Origin: Erysipelotrichaceae bacterium
Lineage (GTDB): Bacteria; Bacillota_I; Bacilli_A; Erysipelotrichales; Erysipelotrichaceae
Direction of reading: 5' to 3'
Length of the DNA stretch: 24,081 nt
Assembly (NCBI GenBank): GCA_900770275.1
Contig: CAAGJS010000229.1
Location: forward strand, 1 to 24,081
The number at the start of each line of letters is the position of its first letter. Within the stretch, counting starts at the first letter, position 1. The translations under genes were made by a program, and so were the position numbers. A model generated the notes under the pieces. The model saw nothing but the letters and a program-made list of their open reading frames with translations. It was not told the DNA's origin and did not search any database. Positions 14,208-21,600 of this stretch are shown here, piece after piece.

Positions 14208-15571
14208 GCGGCATCCTCAAAAATATCATTCAGCTTCAGAATACGGCGGTCACTGTTGGCAATGACAACTACCGTATCCCCCTTGTGGTAGATGGAAGAG
14301 CCCGTTGCCAATTCACTGTGCCAGCCGCGGCTGATCGTAGCGATCAGAACATTTTTCCGCGTCGGCACATCTTTCAGCGGCGTATCGGTATAGAGCGTAT
14401 CGTCATCGACATTGAATTCGATGGCTTCACCTTTGCCCTGGGCAATCATATGAATGGTCAAAGCGGCTCCCTTCTTATTCTGCATCGCCCGCACATAACG
14501 GATGATGCCATCGGATACCAGCGTCTTGGGAGAAATGGTTGTACCGATCGGAAGGCGGTCCAGAATACGGTTATTTTCCGCATGCGAAAGCTTGGTCACA
14601 ACTGTTGGCACATTGCGCTCGCTTGCATACATGGACATGACAATGTTCAGCTCATCAAGACCTGTCAGTGTAATAAAGGAATCGAAGCTTGCGATGCCTT
14701 CCTGTTCCAGGAAGTCCTGCGAGCTGCCATCCCCCTGCACAATCGTCGCCTTGTCCAGCTCCGATGCCAAAAGCGAACACTTGTCGGGATCAATTTCGAT
14801 GATGGTTGTATCGATGCGGCTCTTCTGCAGCTCCTGCGCCAGATAATAGCTTGTCTGGCTGCCGCCGACGATCATGGCGCTGCGTGCTTTGCGCGAAATG
14901 ACGCCAAGCTCGTTGAGCAGATCCGCCAGTGATGCCTGGGCACCGGTAATATACAGAAGATCATCCGGCTTCATACGGAAGCTTCCATCCGGAATAATGC
15001 ATGCGTCGCCCCGCTGCACGGCGCAGATCAGAATCCGCGACCTGACCACGGAACCAAGCTGATTCAGAAGAAGGCCATCCAGCTTACTTCCGGCCTTGAC
15101 GCGCAGCTCCGCCATCATGGCTGCGCTGCGGTTAAAGCTCTCCGTCTTAAGGAAGCCCGGCATCTGCAGATGGCGCGCTATTTCATAGGCCGCCGTCTCC
15201 TCCGGATTGATGATCATATTCAAGGCATACTGCGAACGCATCCGGTAGGACTGTTCCCGGTAATCGGAACTGCGGATTCTGGCAATGGTGTGAATCTGCG
15301 GATTCATCGCATGCGCCGTCAGACATGTCAGAAGATTGACTTCGTCTTCATCCGTTACCGCAATCAGCAGCTGCGTCTCCTGCACATTCGCATCTTCGAG
15401 AACCGACATGGCAGCGGAATTGCCCTGCACACCGATGATGTCATAGCTCTCCATCAGACTTTCCATCACCGCGCCGTTCTGATCAATGACGGTGAGATCG
15501 TGGCCTTCCGCCGTCAGTTCCTTCACCAATGTAGAGCCGACTTTACCACAGCCCGCAAGAATAATTTTCAT
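14204..15571 (-). CDS. trkA: TrkA, cytoplasmic regulatory subunit of potassium uptake
   Basis: 455 residues with two RCK modules, each made of a nucleotide-binding half and a TrkA-C half. The first Rossmann motif is LAGCGKVGSTL (5-15) with acidic Asp30 (TVIDQNG) after strand 2. The second is MIVGGSQTSYYLA (233-245) with TTIIEIDPD further on, and is less canonical in its glycines. It gates TrkH in response to NAD(H) or ATP/ADP. First gene of the trkA-trkH operon, with an extended -10 promoter. The full double-RCK length distinguishes it from single-RCK KtrA. Confidence 0.94.
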   Translation of the reverse strand: MKIILAGCGKVGSTLVKELTAEGHDLTVIDQNGAVMESLMESYDIIGVQGNSAAMSVLEDANVQETQLLIAVTDEDEVNLLTCLTAHAMNPQIHTIARIRSSDYREQSYRMRSQYALNMIINPEETAAYEIARHLQMPGFLKTESFNRSAAMMAELRVKAGSKLDGLLLNQLGSVVRSRILICAVQRGDACIIPDGSFRMKPDDLLYITGAQASLADLLNELGVISRKARSAMIVGGSQTSYYLAQELQKSRIDTTIIEIDPDKCSLLASELDKATIVQGDGSSQDFLEQEGIASFDSFITLTGLDELNIVMSMYASERNVPTVVTKLSHAENNRILDRLPIGTTISPKTLVSDGIIRYVRAMQNKKGAALTIHMIAQGKGEAIEFNVDDDTLYTDTPLKDVPTRKNVLIATISRGWHSELATGSSIYHKGDTVVVIANSDRRILKLNDIFEDAA

Positions 15572-15621
15572 AACTTCAAACCCTGCTCCAATTCCGACAA
15601 TTTCTTTAAAAATGCGGTTCT

Positions 15622-15630
15622 ATTCTAGCA
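15622..15630 (-). promoter_or_regulatory. trkA extended -10 element
   Basis: On the minus strand TGCTAGAAT lies about 50 nt before the trkA start. The same nonamer is found at the efp promoter (21533 to 21525). No convincing -35 hexamer is present. Confidence 0.45.
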
Positions 15631-15692
15631 TCAATGCCCGATTCTTCCACTGAAACGAAAACAGAGAGGCCTGATTGTAAATATTATTCTGA

Positions 15693-15721
15693 TTCAAAAC
15701 AGGTGCAGTTAACCGTATGAT
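15693..15721 (+). promoter_or_regulatory. Promoter of the Lon-like AAA+ gene
   Basis: TTCAAA (15693-15698) and TATGAT (15716-15721) are separated by 17 bp. AGGAG (15730-15734) follows, then the ATG at 15743. Confidence 0.5.
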
Positions 15722-15742
15722 AGAGAAGCAGGAGACAACAAT

Positions 15743-17476
15743 ATGATGACGTTTGATGAACTGCTTGCCGCAAATCACATGGGTTACACCCCGTTTGCGA
15801 CCCCCAATGCCAAGGAACAGATGAGTGATTTCTGGGCAAGCATGAACAAGGACCATACCGTCAGTGACGCCGAGATCGATACCGTTCTGGAAACATACCG
15901 CGGCCTGGGTGTCATTGCCCCACTGGGAAGCAGCGCTTCCGCCGTGGCCACCGCCGGCGGGCAGAACACCAGCGAAAACAGGGAATCGGAATCCGAGAGT
16001 CCGAAAGTCGTCCATCCCCCTTTCCGCCCGCTGACTTCCTATGCCAGCAACTTCACAGCAGATCATCCGATCGTCATTCTCTATGATGAGGATCATCGGA
16101 TCAAGGCCCCTCTCATTGGTGCCTTCACCAATCCGGAGCGCAGCCACGCCTTTGAATCCAAGAAGGATAACGGCGAAATTCTTCGCTTCGACATTGCGGC
16201 CATCGACAAGCGCTACATCAAGTTCATTGAATGGCTCGGCTCCAGCCATATCTATGTCCGCCTCTTCGGAGAAGAGAATAAGGAAGGCTTTGCCATCATC
16301 CGCTTGGAAGCCACCGATCCCAATGGCAACGAAGCCTGGATGGATGTCAACGACGCCTTCCTGCAGTTCGTCATCCGCCGCCTGAAAACAAGCACGCCGC
16401 CCAAGAATAAAGAAGATGAGGAAGATGGAGGAAGCGACGTCAATACCAAGGTCAACGAATCGATGGTATTGTCGGATCTTGGAAATATCGTCAACTTTCT
16501 TTCCGCCGCCGGGGATACGCTTCCGAAAAATATCCGCAGCTGGTGCTATCAGAATATCGCTCTGGCAAAGTCCAGCACCATTTCGCCGGAGGAACAGCGC
16601 CATGCCAAGCGCGCACTCTCCCTGATGCTGCAGGTGCAATGGCAGAGTTCCTTCTTTCCTTCCGTCGATCCATATGAAGCGCGGCGGATTCTCGACGAAG
16701 AACTGTATGGCATGAACAGCGTCAAGCAGCGGATCATTGAAACTATTGTCCAGATCAACCGCACCCATACGCTTCCTGCGTACGGCCTTCTTCTGGTCGG
16801 GCCAGCAGGAACCGGAAAGTCACAGATCGCCTACGCTGTTGCCAGAATTCTGAAGCTGCCCTACGCCTCCTTCAGTATGAGTACCATTCAGGACCCGGAA
16901 GCTCTGACCGGATCTCCGCGTATCTATTCCAACGCCAAGCCGGGAAAGATCATGGAATCCTTCGTCAATGCCCGCTCCAGCCGTCTGGTCGTCATTATCA
17001 ATGAACTGGACAAGGCAGATTCCAACAGTGCCGGCGGCGGCAACCCCGCAGACACACTGTTAACTCTGCTGGATGGTCTTGGCTTTACGGACAACTACAT
17101 GGAATGCACAATTCCGACCAACGGCGTCTATCCGATTGCGACCGCCAACGATCTCAGCCGCATCAGCGGACCGCTGATGAGCCGCTTTGCCGTCATCCAC
17201 ATCTCGGACTATACGCCGGACGAACGGATCATCATTCTGCGCGACTACGTCATGCCCAAGATACTAAAGCGCATGGGAATGAAGAAAGAGGAATGCGTAC
17301 TCACCGAAGACGGCATGCAGGCAGTGATTGACCGCTGCGCCAATGAGCCAGGTGTACGTGCCATCGAGCAGGCCGCCGAACACATTGCCGCCAATACGCT
17401 GTACCAGATTGAGACGCGGCACGTTTCTTCCGTCACCTTCGGCAGAAAGGACGTGGAACAGCTTCTGGAACACTGA
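15743..17476 (+). CDS. Lon-like AAA+ ATPase without a protease domain
   Basis: 577 residues. A unique N-terminal region (1-300) includes two low-complexity linkers (about 61-92 and 216-237, the latter acidic). A C-terminal AAA+ module follows and resembles that of Lon: YGMNSVKQRI (322-331), Walker A GPAGTGKS (353-360), INELDKAD (419-426), GNPADTLLTLLD (433-444), sensor-1 region IATAND (465-470), the candidate arginine finger R481 and the sensor-2-like GVRAIEQ (537-543). Lon has Asp-Glu in Walker B; here it is Asn420-Glu421. The protein stops where Lon's Ser/Lys protease domain would begin. It is likely an ATP-dependent remodeller or a regulatory pseudo-ATPase with unknown partners. ATG-ATG start, ribosome binding site AGGAG at 8 nt. 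Confidence 0.85.
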   Translation: MMTFDELLAANHMGYTPFATPNAKEQMSDFWASMNKDHTVSDAEIDTVLETYRGLGVIAPLGSSASAVATAGGQNTSENRESESESPKVVHPPFRPLTSYASNFTADHPIVILYDEDHRIKAPLIGAFTNPERSHAFESKKDNGEILRFDIAAIDKRYIKFIEWLGSSHIYVRLFGEENKEGFAIIRLEATDPNGNEAWMDVNDAFLQFVIRRLKTSTPPKNKEDEEDGGSDVNTKVNESMVLSDLGNIVNFLSAAGDTLPKNIRSWCYQNIALAKSSTISPEEQRHAKRALSLMLQVQWQSSFFPSVDPYEARRILDEELYGMNSVKQRIIETIVQINRTHTLPAYGLLLVGPAGTGKSQIAYAVARILKLPYASFSMSTIQDPEALTGSPRIYSNAKPGKIMESFVNARSSRLVVIINELDKADSNSAGGGNPADTLLTLLDGLGFTDNYMECTIPTNGVYPIATANDLSRISGPLMSRFAVIHISDYTPDERIIILRDYVMPKILKRMGMKKEECVLTEDGMQAVIDRCANEPGVRAIEQAAEHIAANTLYQIETRHVSSVTFGRKDVEQLLEH

Positions 17477-17486
17477 AGCCTTCAGA

Positions 17487-17517
17487 AAATGCCTTCACCA
17501 TCGCGGTGAAGGCATTT
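17487..17517. terminator. Bidirectional terminator between AAA+ and flavodoxin genes
   Basis: AAATGCCTTCACC (17487-17499) and GGTGAAGGCATTT (17505-17517) form a perfect 13-bp stem with a 5-nt loop. It is followed by TTTCTTT on the plus strand and by TTTTCTG on the minus strand. It serves both convergent genes. Confidence 0.88.
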
Positions 17518-17548
17518 CTTTATCACTTATCACAGTTTGTCTGCTTGA

Positions 17549-17968
17549 TCAGGCAAGAGCCTTGCCAAGATCCTCGCAGGCCGCAATGGCTGCCGGATCC
17601 GGGGAACCTTCAGCGATCACCGTATCAACGACATTGACGCCGCTGGACAGCGCATCATCCTTCCAGCTGTCCATCCAAAGGCCATTGCCCCAGCCCCAGG
17701 AACCGAAGAGGCCCGTCTTCTTTCCGCCAAGGCTTCCCTTAACAGAATCCCAGAGCGGATGGAACTCCGATTCCTCCAGCTGCTCGGAACCCATGGCCGG
17801 GCATCCGAAAGCGAAGGCATCATAGGATGCCGCATCGCCTGCGCTGAACGAGGATGCGGGAACCAGCGTCACATCTGCGCCAGCTGCTGCGGCACCATCC
17901 TTGACGGCATTTGCCATGGATTCTGTATTTCCTGTTGCGGACCAATAAACGACTGCTACTTTGCTCAT
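17549..17968 (-). CDS. Flavodoxin (short-chain)
   Basis: 139 residues, typical of short-chain flavodoxins. The FMN phosphate loop SATGNTES is at 10-17, FGCPAMG at 54-60 and GSWGWG at 89-94, the last two shaping the isoalloxazine site. It is a soluble low-potential electron carrier that can replace ferredoxin when iron is scarce. ATG at 17968 with AAAGGAAA upstream. It lies 24 nt behind the DUF3793 gene in the same direction, so the two form an operon under the palindromic site at 18562-18583. This arrangement fits metal-responsive expression, which is inference. Confidence 0.93.
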   Translation of the reverse strand: MSKVAVVYWSATGNTESMANAVKDGAAAAGADVTLVPASSFSAGDAASYDAFAFGCPAMGSEQLEESEFHPLWDSVKGSLGGKKTGLFGSWGWGNGLWMDSWKDDALSSGVNVVDTVIAEGSPDPAAIAACEDLGKALA

Positions 17969-17992
17969 AAAATTTTTCCTTTCTTTGTTATT

Positions 17993-18550
17993 TCAACCGG
18001 CCACGGTCAGCTGAACCACGCTTCTGCCCAGCGACCATGAACGGCGATAAACCGATGTACATTTCTGATAACGAATGAAACAGCGATTGCACTCTTCGAC
18101 GTTGCCATACACCTGCCACAGCCCAAGTTTCCGACAGCCCTGGCCATGGAAGCGGATGAAACATTGAACGTCATAGAGCGGATAGCCAAGGAAGATGCCG
18201 ATTTCATGCGGAAACGGCGGACTGCAGTCTGCCGTCCTCTGTTTCAGAAGAGAAAGACACAAATCCATATTTCCTGGCGCAGGATATCCGCATTCACGCA
18301 AAAATGCCTGAACTTCTTTTCCTTTGAGAACGCTCACCAGAGCAGTTGGCCGATACACGTAGATCAGCGCATGTTTGCTGCAGCGCCTTAACAGCAGCAG
18401 ATGAATCCCCCGCGGGTTCAGCTCACAGTTCTTGGCCGCAAGCCACTGCTGCAGCTTCTCTTCTGATTCATAGGGGCTGTTGAACAGACTCCCGGTTTTC
18501 AGCGACGCAAGTGTCGGTGAACAGAAATCGATCAGATATTCATCAGACAT
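17993..18550 (-). CDS. DUF3793 family protein
   Basis: The 185-residue protein is recognisable as DUF3793 by the opening CSPTLASLKTGSLF (10-23), the central segment LNPRGIHLLLLRR (44-56) and the C-terminal FLGYPLYDVQCFI. Several cysteines are present (Cys10, 40, 57, 86, 97, 108). The function is unknown. In my recollection the family often sits beside flavodoxin or ferrous-iron transport genes in anaerobic Bacillota, so an iron-limitation role is plausible. ATG at 18550 with GAGGGTG upstream; the palindromic operator lies 12-33 nt before the start. First gene of the DUF3793-flavodoxin operon. Confidence 0.88.
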   Translation of the reverse strand: MSDEYLIDFCSPTLASLKTGSLFNSPYESEEKLQQWLAAKNCELNPRGIHLLLLRRCSKHALIYVYRPTALVSVLKGKEVQAFLRECGYPAPGNMDLCLSLLKQRTADCSPPFPHEIGIFLGYPLYDVQCFIRFHGQGCRKLGLWQVYGNVEECNRCFIRYQKCTSVYRRSWSLGRSVVQLTVAG

Positions 18551-18561
18551 GGCACCCTCAA

Positions 18562-18583
18562 TAAGTTAGTTTATTCTAACTTA
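18562..18583. promoter_or_regulatory. Palindromic operator of the DUF3793-flavodoxin operon
   Basis: TAAGTTAG-TTTATT-CTAACTTA is a perfect inverted repeat with 8-bp arms and a 6-bp spacer. It lies right after the predicted -10 (TAGGAT, 18596 to 18591), at the expected transcription start, where a bound repressor would block transcription. The GTTAG/CTAAC arms recall DtxR/IdeR-type iron boxes, but in those the arms are nearly adjacent. The regulator identity is inference. Confidence 0.65.
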
Positions 18584-18590
18584 CAGGGAT

Positions 18591-18619
18591 ATCCTACCAT
18601 TCCTTCCGTTTCCCCGCAA
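18591..18619 (-). promoter_or_regulatory. Promoter of the DUF3793-flavodoxin operon
   Basis: On the minus strand TTGCGG (18619 to 18614) and TAGGAT (18596 to 18591) are separated by 17 bp. A second possible -10, TAGAAT, lies inside the operator. The -35 lies within one arm of the long inverted repeat 18597-18648. Confidence 0.45.
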
Positions 18620-18648
18620 GCATGATGCTTCGGAAACGGGAGGGATTG
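18597..18648. repeat. Long imperfect inverted repeat (about 50 bp)
   Basis: The outer arms (CCATTCCTTCCGTTTCC and the complement of GGAAACGGGAGGGATTG) pair with three mismatches. An inner AAGCAT/ATGCTT stem continues the helix. No T-run follows on either strand, so this is not a standard terminator. It lies between the 38-residue gene and the DUF3793 operator. Confidence 0.6.
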
Positions 18649-18654
18649 TGATCC

Positions 18655-18771
18655 TCATTTTTTATGATGAATATGCCGGCTGATGCGGATGAAGAGTAAC
18701 CAGATCCCGATCGTTGCAACGATCGATGAAATGACATAAGCCACCTGGGCAGCTGTATAAGTATCACTCAT
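18655..18771 (-). CDS. 38-residue membrane peptide
   Basis: ATG at 18771 with a strong GGGAGG 7 nt upstream; TATAAT on the minus strand at 18828 to 18823 can drive it. The peptide has one hydrophobic span (about 9-29, ending GIWLLFI) and a short basic, histidine-rich tail (RISRHIHHKK). This predicts a single-pass membrane peptide with a cytoplasmic tail. No family recognised. It is well below the usual annotation cut-off, but the ribosome binding site and promoter support it. Confidence 0.6.
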   Translation of the reverse strand: MSDTYTAAQVAYVISSIVATIGIWLLFIRISRHIHHKK

Positions 18772-18898
18772 AGTCAATCCTCCCTGCTGCACTGTCAAAT
18801 CTGTGTTTGTCTTTCCTAACTCATTATATCCCGCTCGATTTTCTCTGCATTTTCCATTCCTTTGGACGATAATGGTTAGGCTGTGCAAGGAGATTACC

Positions 18899-20155
18899 AT
18901 GATCAAGGATCAGATTGATTCAAAACTGTTAACGATGGCAGAAGAAGCGGACATTGCCCTGAAGGATGTCTATGAAGAAATCGACAGGACCTGCATGTAC
19001 AATTCTGACCGCGTTCTTTCCGCCTTCATCAAGAACAATGTTTCCTATACCGACTTTGCTGATATCAACGGCTACGGCAATTACGATGAGGGCCGTGACA
19101 AGCTGGAGCGCATCTTTGCCGAAGTGCTTGGCTGTGAAGATGCGCTGGTTCGTCCCCAGATCATGAGCGGCACCAATGCCCTCTGGCTCACCTTCTCGGC
19201 TCTGCTTCATTATGGGGATACGATGATTTCACTGACCGGAACTCCCTATGATTCGCTGCAGGAGATGATCGGTCTCAGCGGCGACTCAAGCCAGTCGCTG
19301 AAGAAGGCTGGCGTCCTCTATGAGCAGATTGATCTTGTGAACAATGAATTTGATGAGGAACGGATTCTTTCCCGCCTGGCAAAGAAGGATGTGAAGCTCG
19401 TCGAGATCCAGCGTTCCCGCGGCTATTCGCAGCGCAAATCACTGACCATTGCGAAGATCCGTCATCTGATCGAGAAGATCCGGGAAGTAAACAAGGATGT
19501 TCTGATCATGGTTGATAACTGCTATGGCGAACTGGTTGAAAAAGAAGAACCGGGACATGCCGGTGCCGATGTCGTTGTCGGCTCTTTGATGAAGAACCTT
19601 GGCGGCGGTATCGCCTCGACCGGTGGTTATATTGCCGGCCGCAAGGATGTCATTGAGATGGTAGCTGACCGGCTGACTGCTCCTGGCATCGGCAAGGAAC
19701 AGGGCGCCAACTTCAATCAGAACATCGCCTTCTTCAAGGGCATCTACATGGCGCCCAGCGCCGTGCGCAGTGCCCTCAAGTCGATGGCCTTCTGTGCATG
19801 GATGCTGGAAAAGCTCGGCTACCAAAATGTTTCGCCGCGCTGGGATGAATATCGTACCGATATCATTCAGACCGTAGAACTTGGCAATAAGGACAATCTC
19901 GTCCGCTTCACGCAGGGCATTCAGAATGCTTCGCCGATCGATTCCTTCGTCCATATTCTTCCAGCACCGATGCCTGGCTATCCGTTTGATGAAGTAATGG
20001 CGGCCGGCTGCTTCACCCAGGGTTCGACGATTGAGCTTTCCGCCGACGCACCGGTCATTGAGCCGTATACGCTGTATATTCAGGGCGGCCTGACACCGGA
20101 GTACGGAAAGCTCAGTATCCTTCTGGCACTGAGTCGGATCGAACAGGGAAAATAA
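18899..20155 (+). CDS. PLP-dependent enzyme of the 'methionine gamma-lyase'/aluminium-resistance family (PF06838)
   Basis: 418 residues from the ATG at 18899 with AAGGAG 7 nt upstream. An earlier in-frame ATG at 18803 lacks a ribosome binding site and would start inside the divergent promoter region. It is a fold-type I aminotransferase-like protein: Asp206 in MVDNCYGE should bind the PLP ring nitrogen, and Lys232 in GSLMKNLGGG should form the Schiff base. The sequence RPQIMSGTNALW (85-96) fits the phosphate-binding turn. Members of this family (such as YnbB of Bacillus) are annotated as methionine gamma-lyase-like or aluminium resistance proteins, but the true reaction is uncertain. It is monocistronic and convergent with the SDR gene. 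Confidence 0.88.
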   Translation: MIKDQIDSKLLTMAEEADIALKDVYEEIDRTCMYNSDRVLSAFIKNNVSYTDFADINGYGNYDEGRDKLERIFAEVLGCEDALVRPQIMSGTNALWLTFSALLHYGDTMISLTGTPYDSLQEMIGLSGDSSQSLKKAGVLYEQIDLVNNEFDEERILSRLAKKDVKLVEIQRSRGYSQRKSLTIAKIRHLIEKIREVNKDVLIMVDNCYGELVEKEEPGHAGADVVVGSLMKNLGGGIASTGGYIAGRKDVIEMVADRLTAPGIGKEQGANFNQNIAFFKGIYMAPSAVRSALKSMAFCAWMLEKLGYQNVSPRWDEYRTDIIQTVELGNKDNLVRFTQGIQNASPIDSFVHILPAPMPGYPFDEVMAAGCFTQGSTIELSADAPVIEPYTLYIQGGLTPEYGKLSILLALSRIEQGK

Positions 20156-20182
20156 AAAGAGGAAGCTCAGCAGCTCCCCCTC
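20152..20182 (-). terminator. Terminator overlapping the SDR stop codon
   Basis: On the minus strand AGAGG-GGGAGCT and AGCTT-CCTCT enclose the SDR stop codon in the loop, followed by TTTTTATTTT. The stem is imperfect. It may also help to end the converging PF06838 gene. Confidence 0.6.
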
Positions 20183-20913
20183 TGTCCGCCATCGATTCGG
20201 ACCACCGTATTGTTAATATAATCAGCGTCGTCGCTGATCAGGAAACGGATGAGGCTGGCTACCTCTTCCGGTTTTCCATATCGCTCAACAAGTATCTTCT
20301 GACACTCTTCCTTCAAAAATTCTTCATCGTAGCCATCCAGTTCACTTTCCGTCCCGATGAAGCCCGGCGCAATTGCGTTGACATGAACATCCGGCGCATA
20401 CTGCAGCGCCATGTTATGAGTTAAGGAGATCAGTGCCGCTTTTGAGGCATCGTAGTCAAAGCTCATCGGATAGTAAGTATTGATGCCATTGGTAGAAGAT
20501 ACGTTGATGATGCGCCCATAACCTGCCTCTTTCATGGTTCTGGCAAAACGTCTGGCACAGTTATAGGCACCGACGACATTGACATCGAGAACGCGGCGGA
20601 ACTCCTCTGCCGTCTTGAGCTGAACAAGGTTGGAAAGATCGATTGCAGCATTGTTGATCAGAATCGACACATTTCCAAGCGCCTGTTCCACGGCACTGCC
20701 CATGGCTTCTACGTCCGTTTCCTTTGACACATCGGCGCCAAACGTCATACACCGGACGGGAAAGGAGGTCAGTATTTTCTTCTGCAGTTCTTCGGCCGCA
20801 TCTTTGGAATGATGGTAGTTGATGACAATGTCATAGCCGGCTTCGGCCAGTTTCCATGCCGTGGCGGCGCCGATGCCCCTGGAAGCGCCGGTAATCAGAA
20901 CAATCCTGTTCAT
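20167..20913 (-). CDS. Short-chain dehydrogenase/reductase (FabG-like)
   Basis: 248 residues from the ATG at 20913. It is a classical SDR: TGASRGIG (8-15), NNAA (87-90), Ser139/Ser140 (NVSS) and the YDASK motif with Tyr154 and Lys158. It resembles 3-oxoacyl-ACP reductase, but the lack of fatty-acid genes nearby leaves the substrate open. The start is unusual. There is no Shine-Dalgarno, and the ATG follows two bases after the T-run of the efp terminator. In-frame ATGs at 20958 and further upstream inside efp also lack ribosome binding sites. The start is chosen because the glycine-rich motif normally lies within the first ten residues. Expression may depend on read-through. Confidence 0.88.
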   Translation of the reverse strand: MNRIVLITGASRGIGAATAWKLAEAGYDIVINYHHSKDAAEELQKKILTSFPVRCMTFGADVSKETDVEAMGSAVEQALGNVSILINNAAIDLSNLVQLKTAEEFRRVLDVNVVGAYNCARRFARTMKEAGYGRIINVSSTNGINTYYPMSFDYDASKAALISLTHNMALQYAPDVHVNAIAPGFIGTESELDGYDEEFLKEECQKILVERYGKPEEVASLIRFLISDDADYINNTVVRIDGGQRGSC

Positions 20914-20915
20914 AG

Positions 20916-20942
20916 AAAAAAGAGAGCTTTTATTAAGCTCTC
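20916..20942 (-). terminator. efp terminator embedded in the end of the efp coding region
   Basis: On the minus strand GAGAGCTT (20942 to 20935) pairs with AAGCTCTC (20929 to 20922), followed by T6 (20921 to 20916). The stem includes the last efp codons and the stop codon, and the T-run ends 2 nt before the SDR start codon. Confidence 0.85.
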
Positions 20943-21490
20943 GAAGAATACTTGCCATCGGCCGTTGTAACGATGATGACGTCACCGGTATTGATGAACT
21001 GCGGAACGCGAAGCGTCAGACCTGTATCAGTCGTCGCATCCTTGGTCTGCGAAGAGTTGGCACCCTTGACACCCGGCGTCGTCTCAGCGACAGTCAGCTC
21101 AACCTTATCCGGCAGCTGAACGTTGAGAATGTCACCGTTGAAGATCATCAGGTAGCACTCCATGCCTTCCTTCAGGAAATACTTGTTGTCCCCGATCTGT
21201 TCCGCAGAAAGATCATAGGTCTCATAGGTCTCCATATCCATGAAGCTGTAGGTTCCGCCTGCTTCATAGGAATAGTTGACCGCCTTCTTCTCGATCATCG
21301 CCGGCTCGAACTTCGTGTTTGCGTTAAAGTTGCGCTCCTGTGTCGATCCGGTCTTGAGGTTGCGCATCTTCGTCTTCAGAATTGCGGCGCCCTTGCCCGG
21401 CTTTACATGCATGAACTCCAGGACGACCCACGGATCGCCATCAACCATGACGGTTAATCCTGTTTTAAAATCTCCAGCTTCAATTGCCAT
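20933..21490 (-). CDS. efp: Translation elongation factor P
   Basis: 185 residues, the standard EF-P length with three OB/KOW-like beta domains. The N-terminal loop VKPGKGAAILKTK carries Lys33, the position modified in many bacteria. The C-terminal segment VPQFINTGDVI is typical. It relieves ribosome stalling at proline stretches. Start: ATG at 21490 with GGAGG 5 nt upstream. A TTG four codons earlier overlaps that site and is not used. Firmicute EF-P can carry a 5-aminopentanol or no modification; no modification gene was seen nearby. Confidence 0.97.
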   Translation of the reverse strand: MAIEAGDFKTGLTVMVDGDPWVVLEFMHVKPGKGAAILKTKMRNLKTGSTQERNFNANTKFEPAMIEKKAVNYSYEAGGTYSFMDMETYETYDLSAEQIGDNKYFLKEGMECYLMIFNGDILNVQLPDKVELTVAETTPGVKGANSSQTKDATTDTGLTLRVPQFINTGDVIIVTTADGKYSSRA

Positions 21491-21524
21491 ACCATCCTCC
21501 AAACAATTTCTTTTTTGCGCTGAT

Positions 21525-21554
21525 ATTCTAGCAGTTTACTCCACAATGAAACAA
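21525..21554 (-). promoter_or_regulatory. efp promoter
   Basis: On the minus strand TTGTTT (21554 to 21549), an 18-bp spacer, and TAGAAT (21530 to 21525) extended by TGC. The transcript would start about 30 nt before the efp ATG. Confidence 0.55.
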
Positions 21555-21600
21555 TAGGAAACGAAAAGATTTCACGGCCAATCCCCTCAATCTTCCCCAT

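Noticed and set aside
18803..18898. Upstream start for the PF06838 enzyme at 18803
   Set aside because: No ribosome binding site, and the extra residues come from the divergent promoter region; the ATG at 18899 follows AAGGAG.
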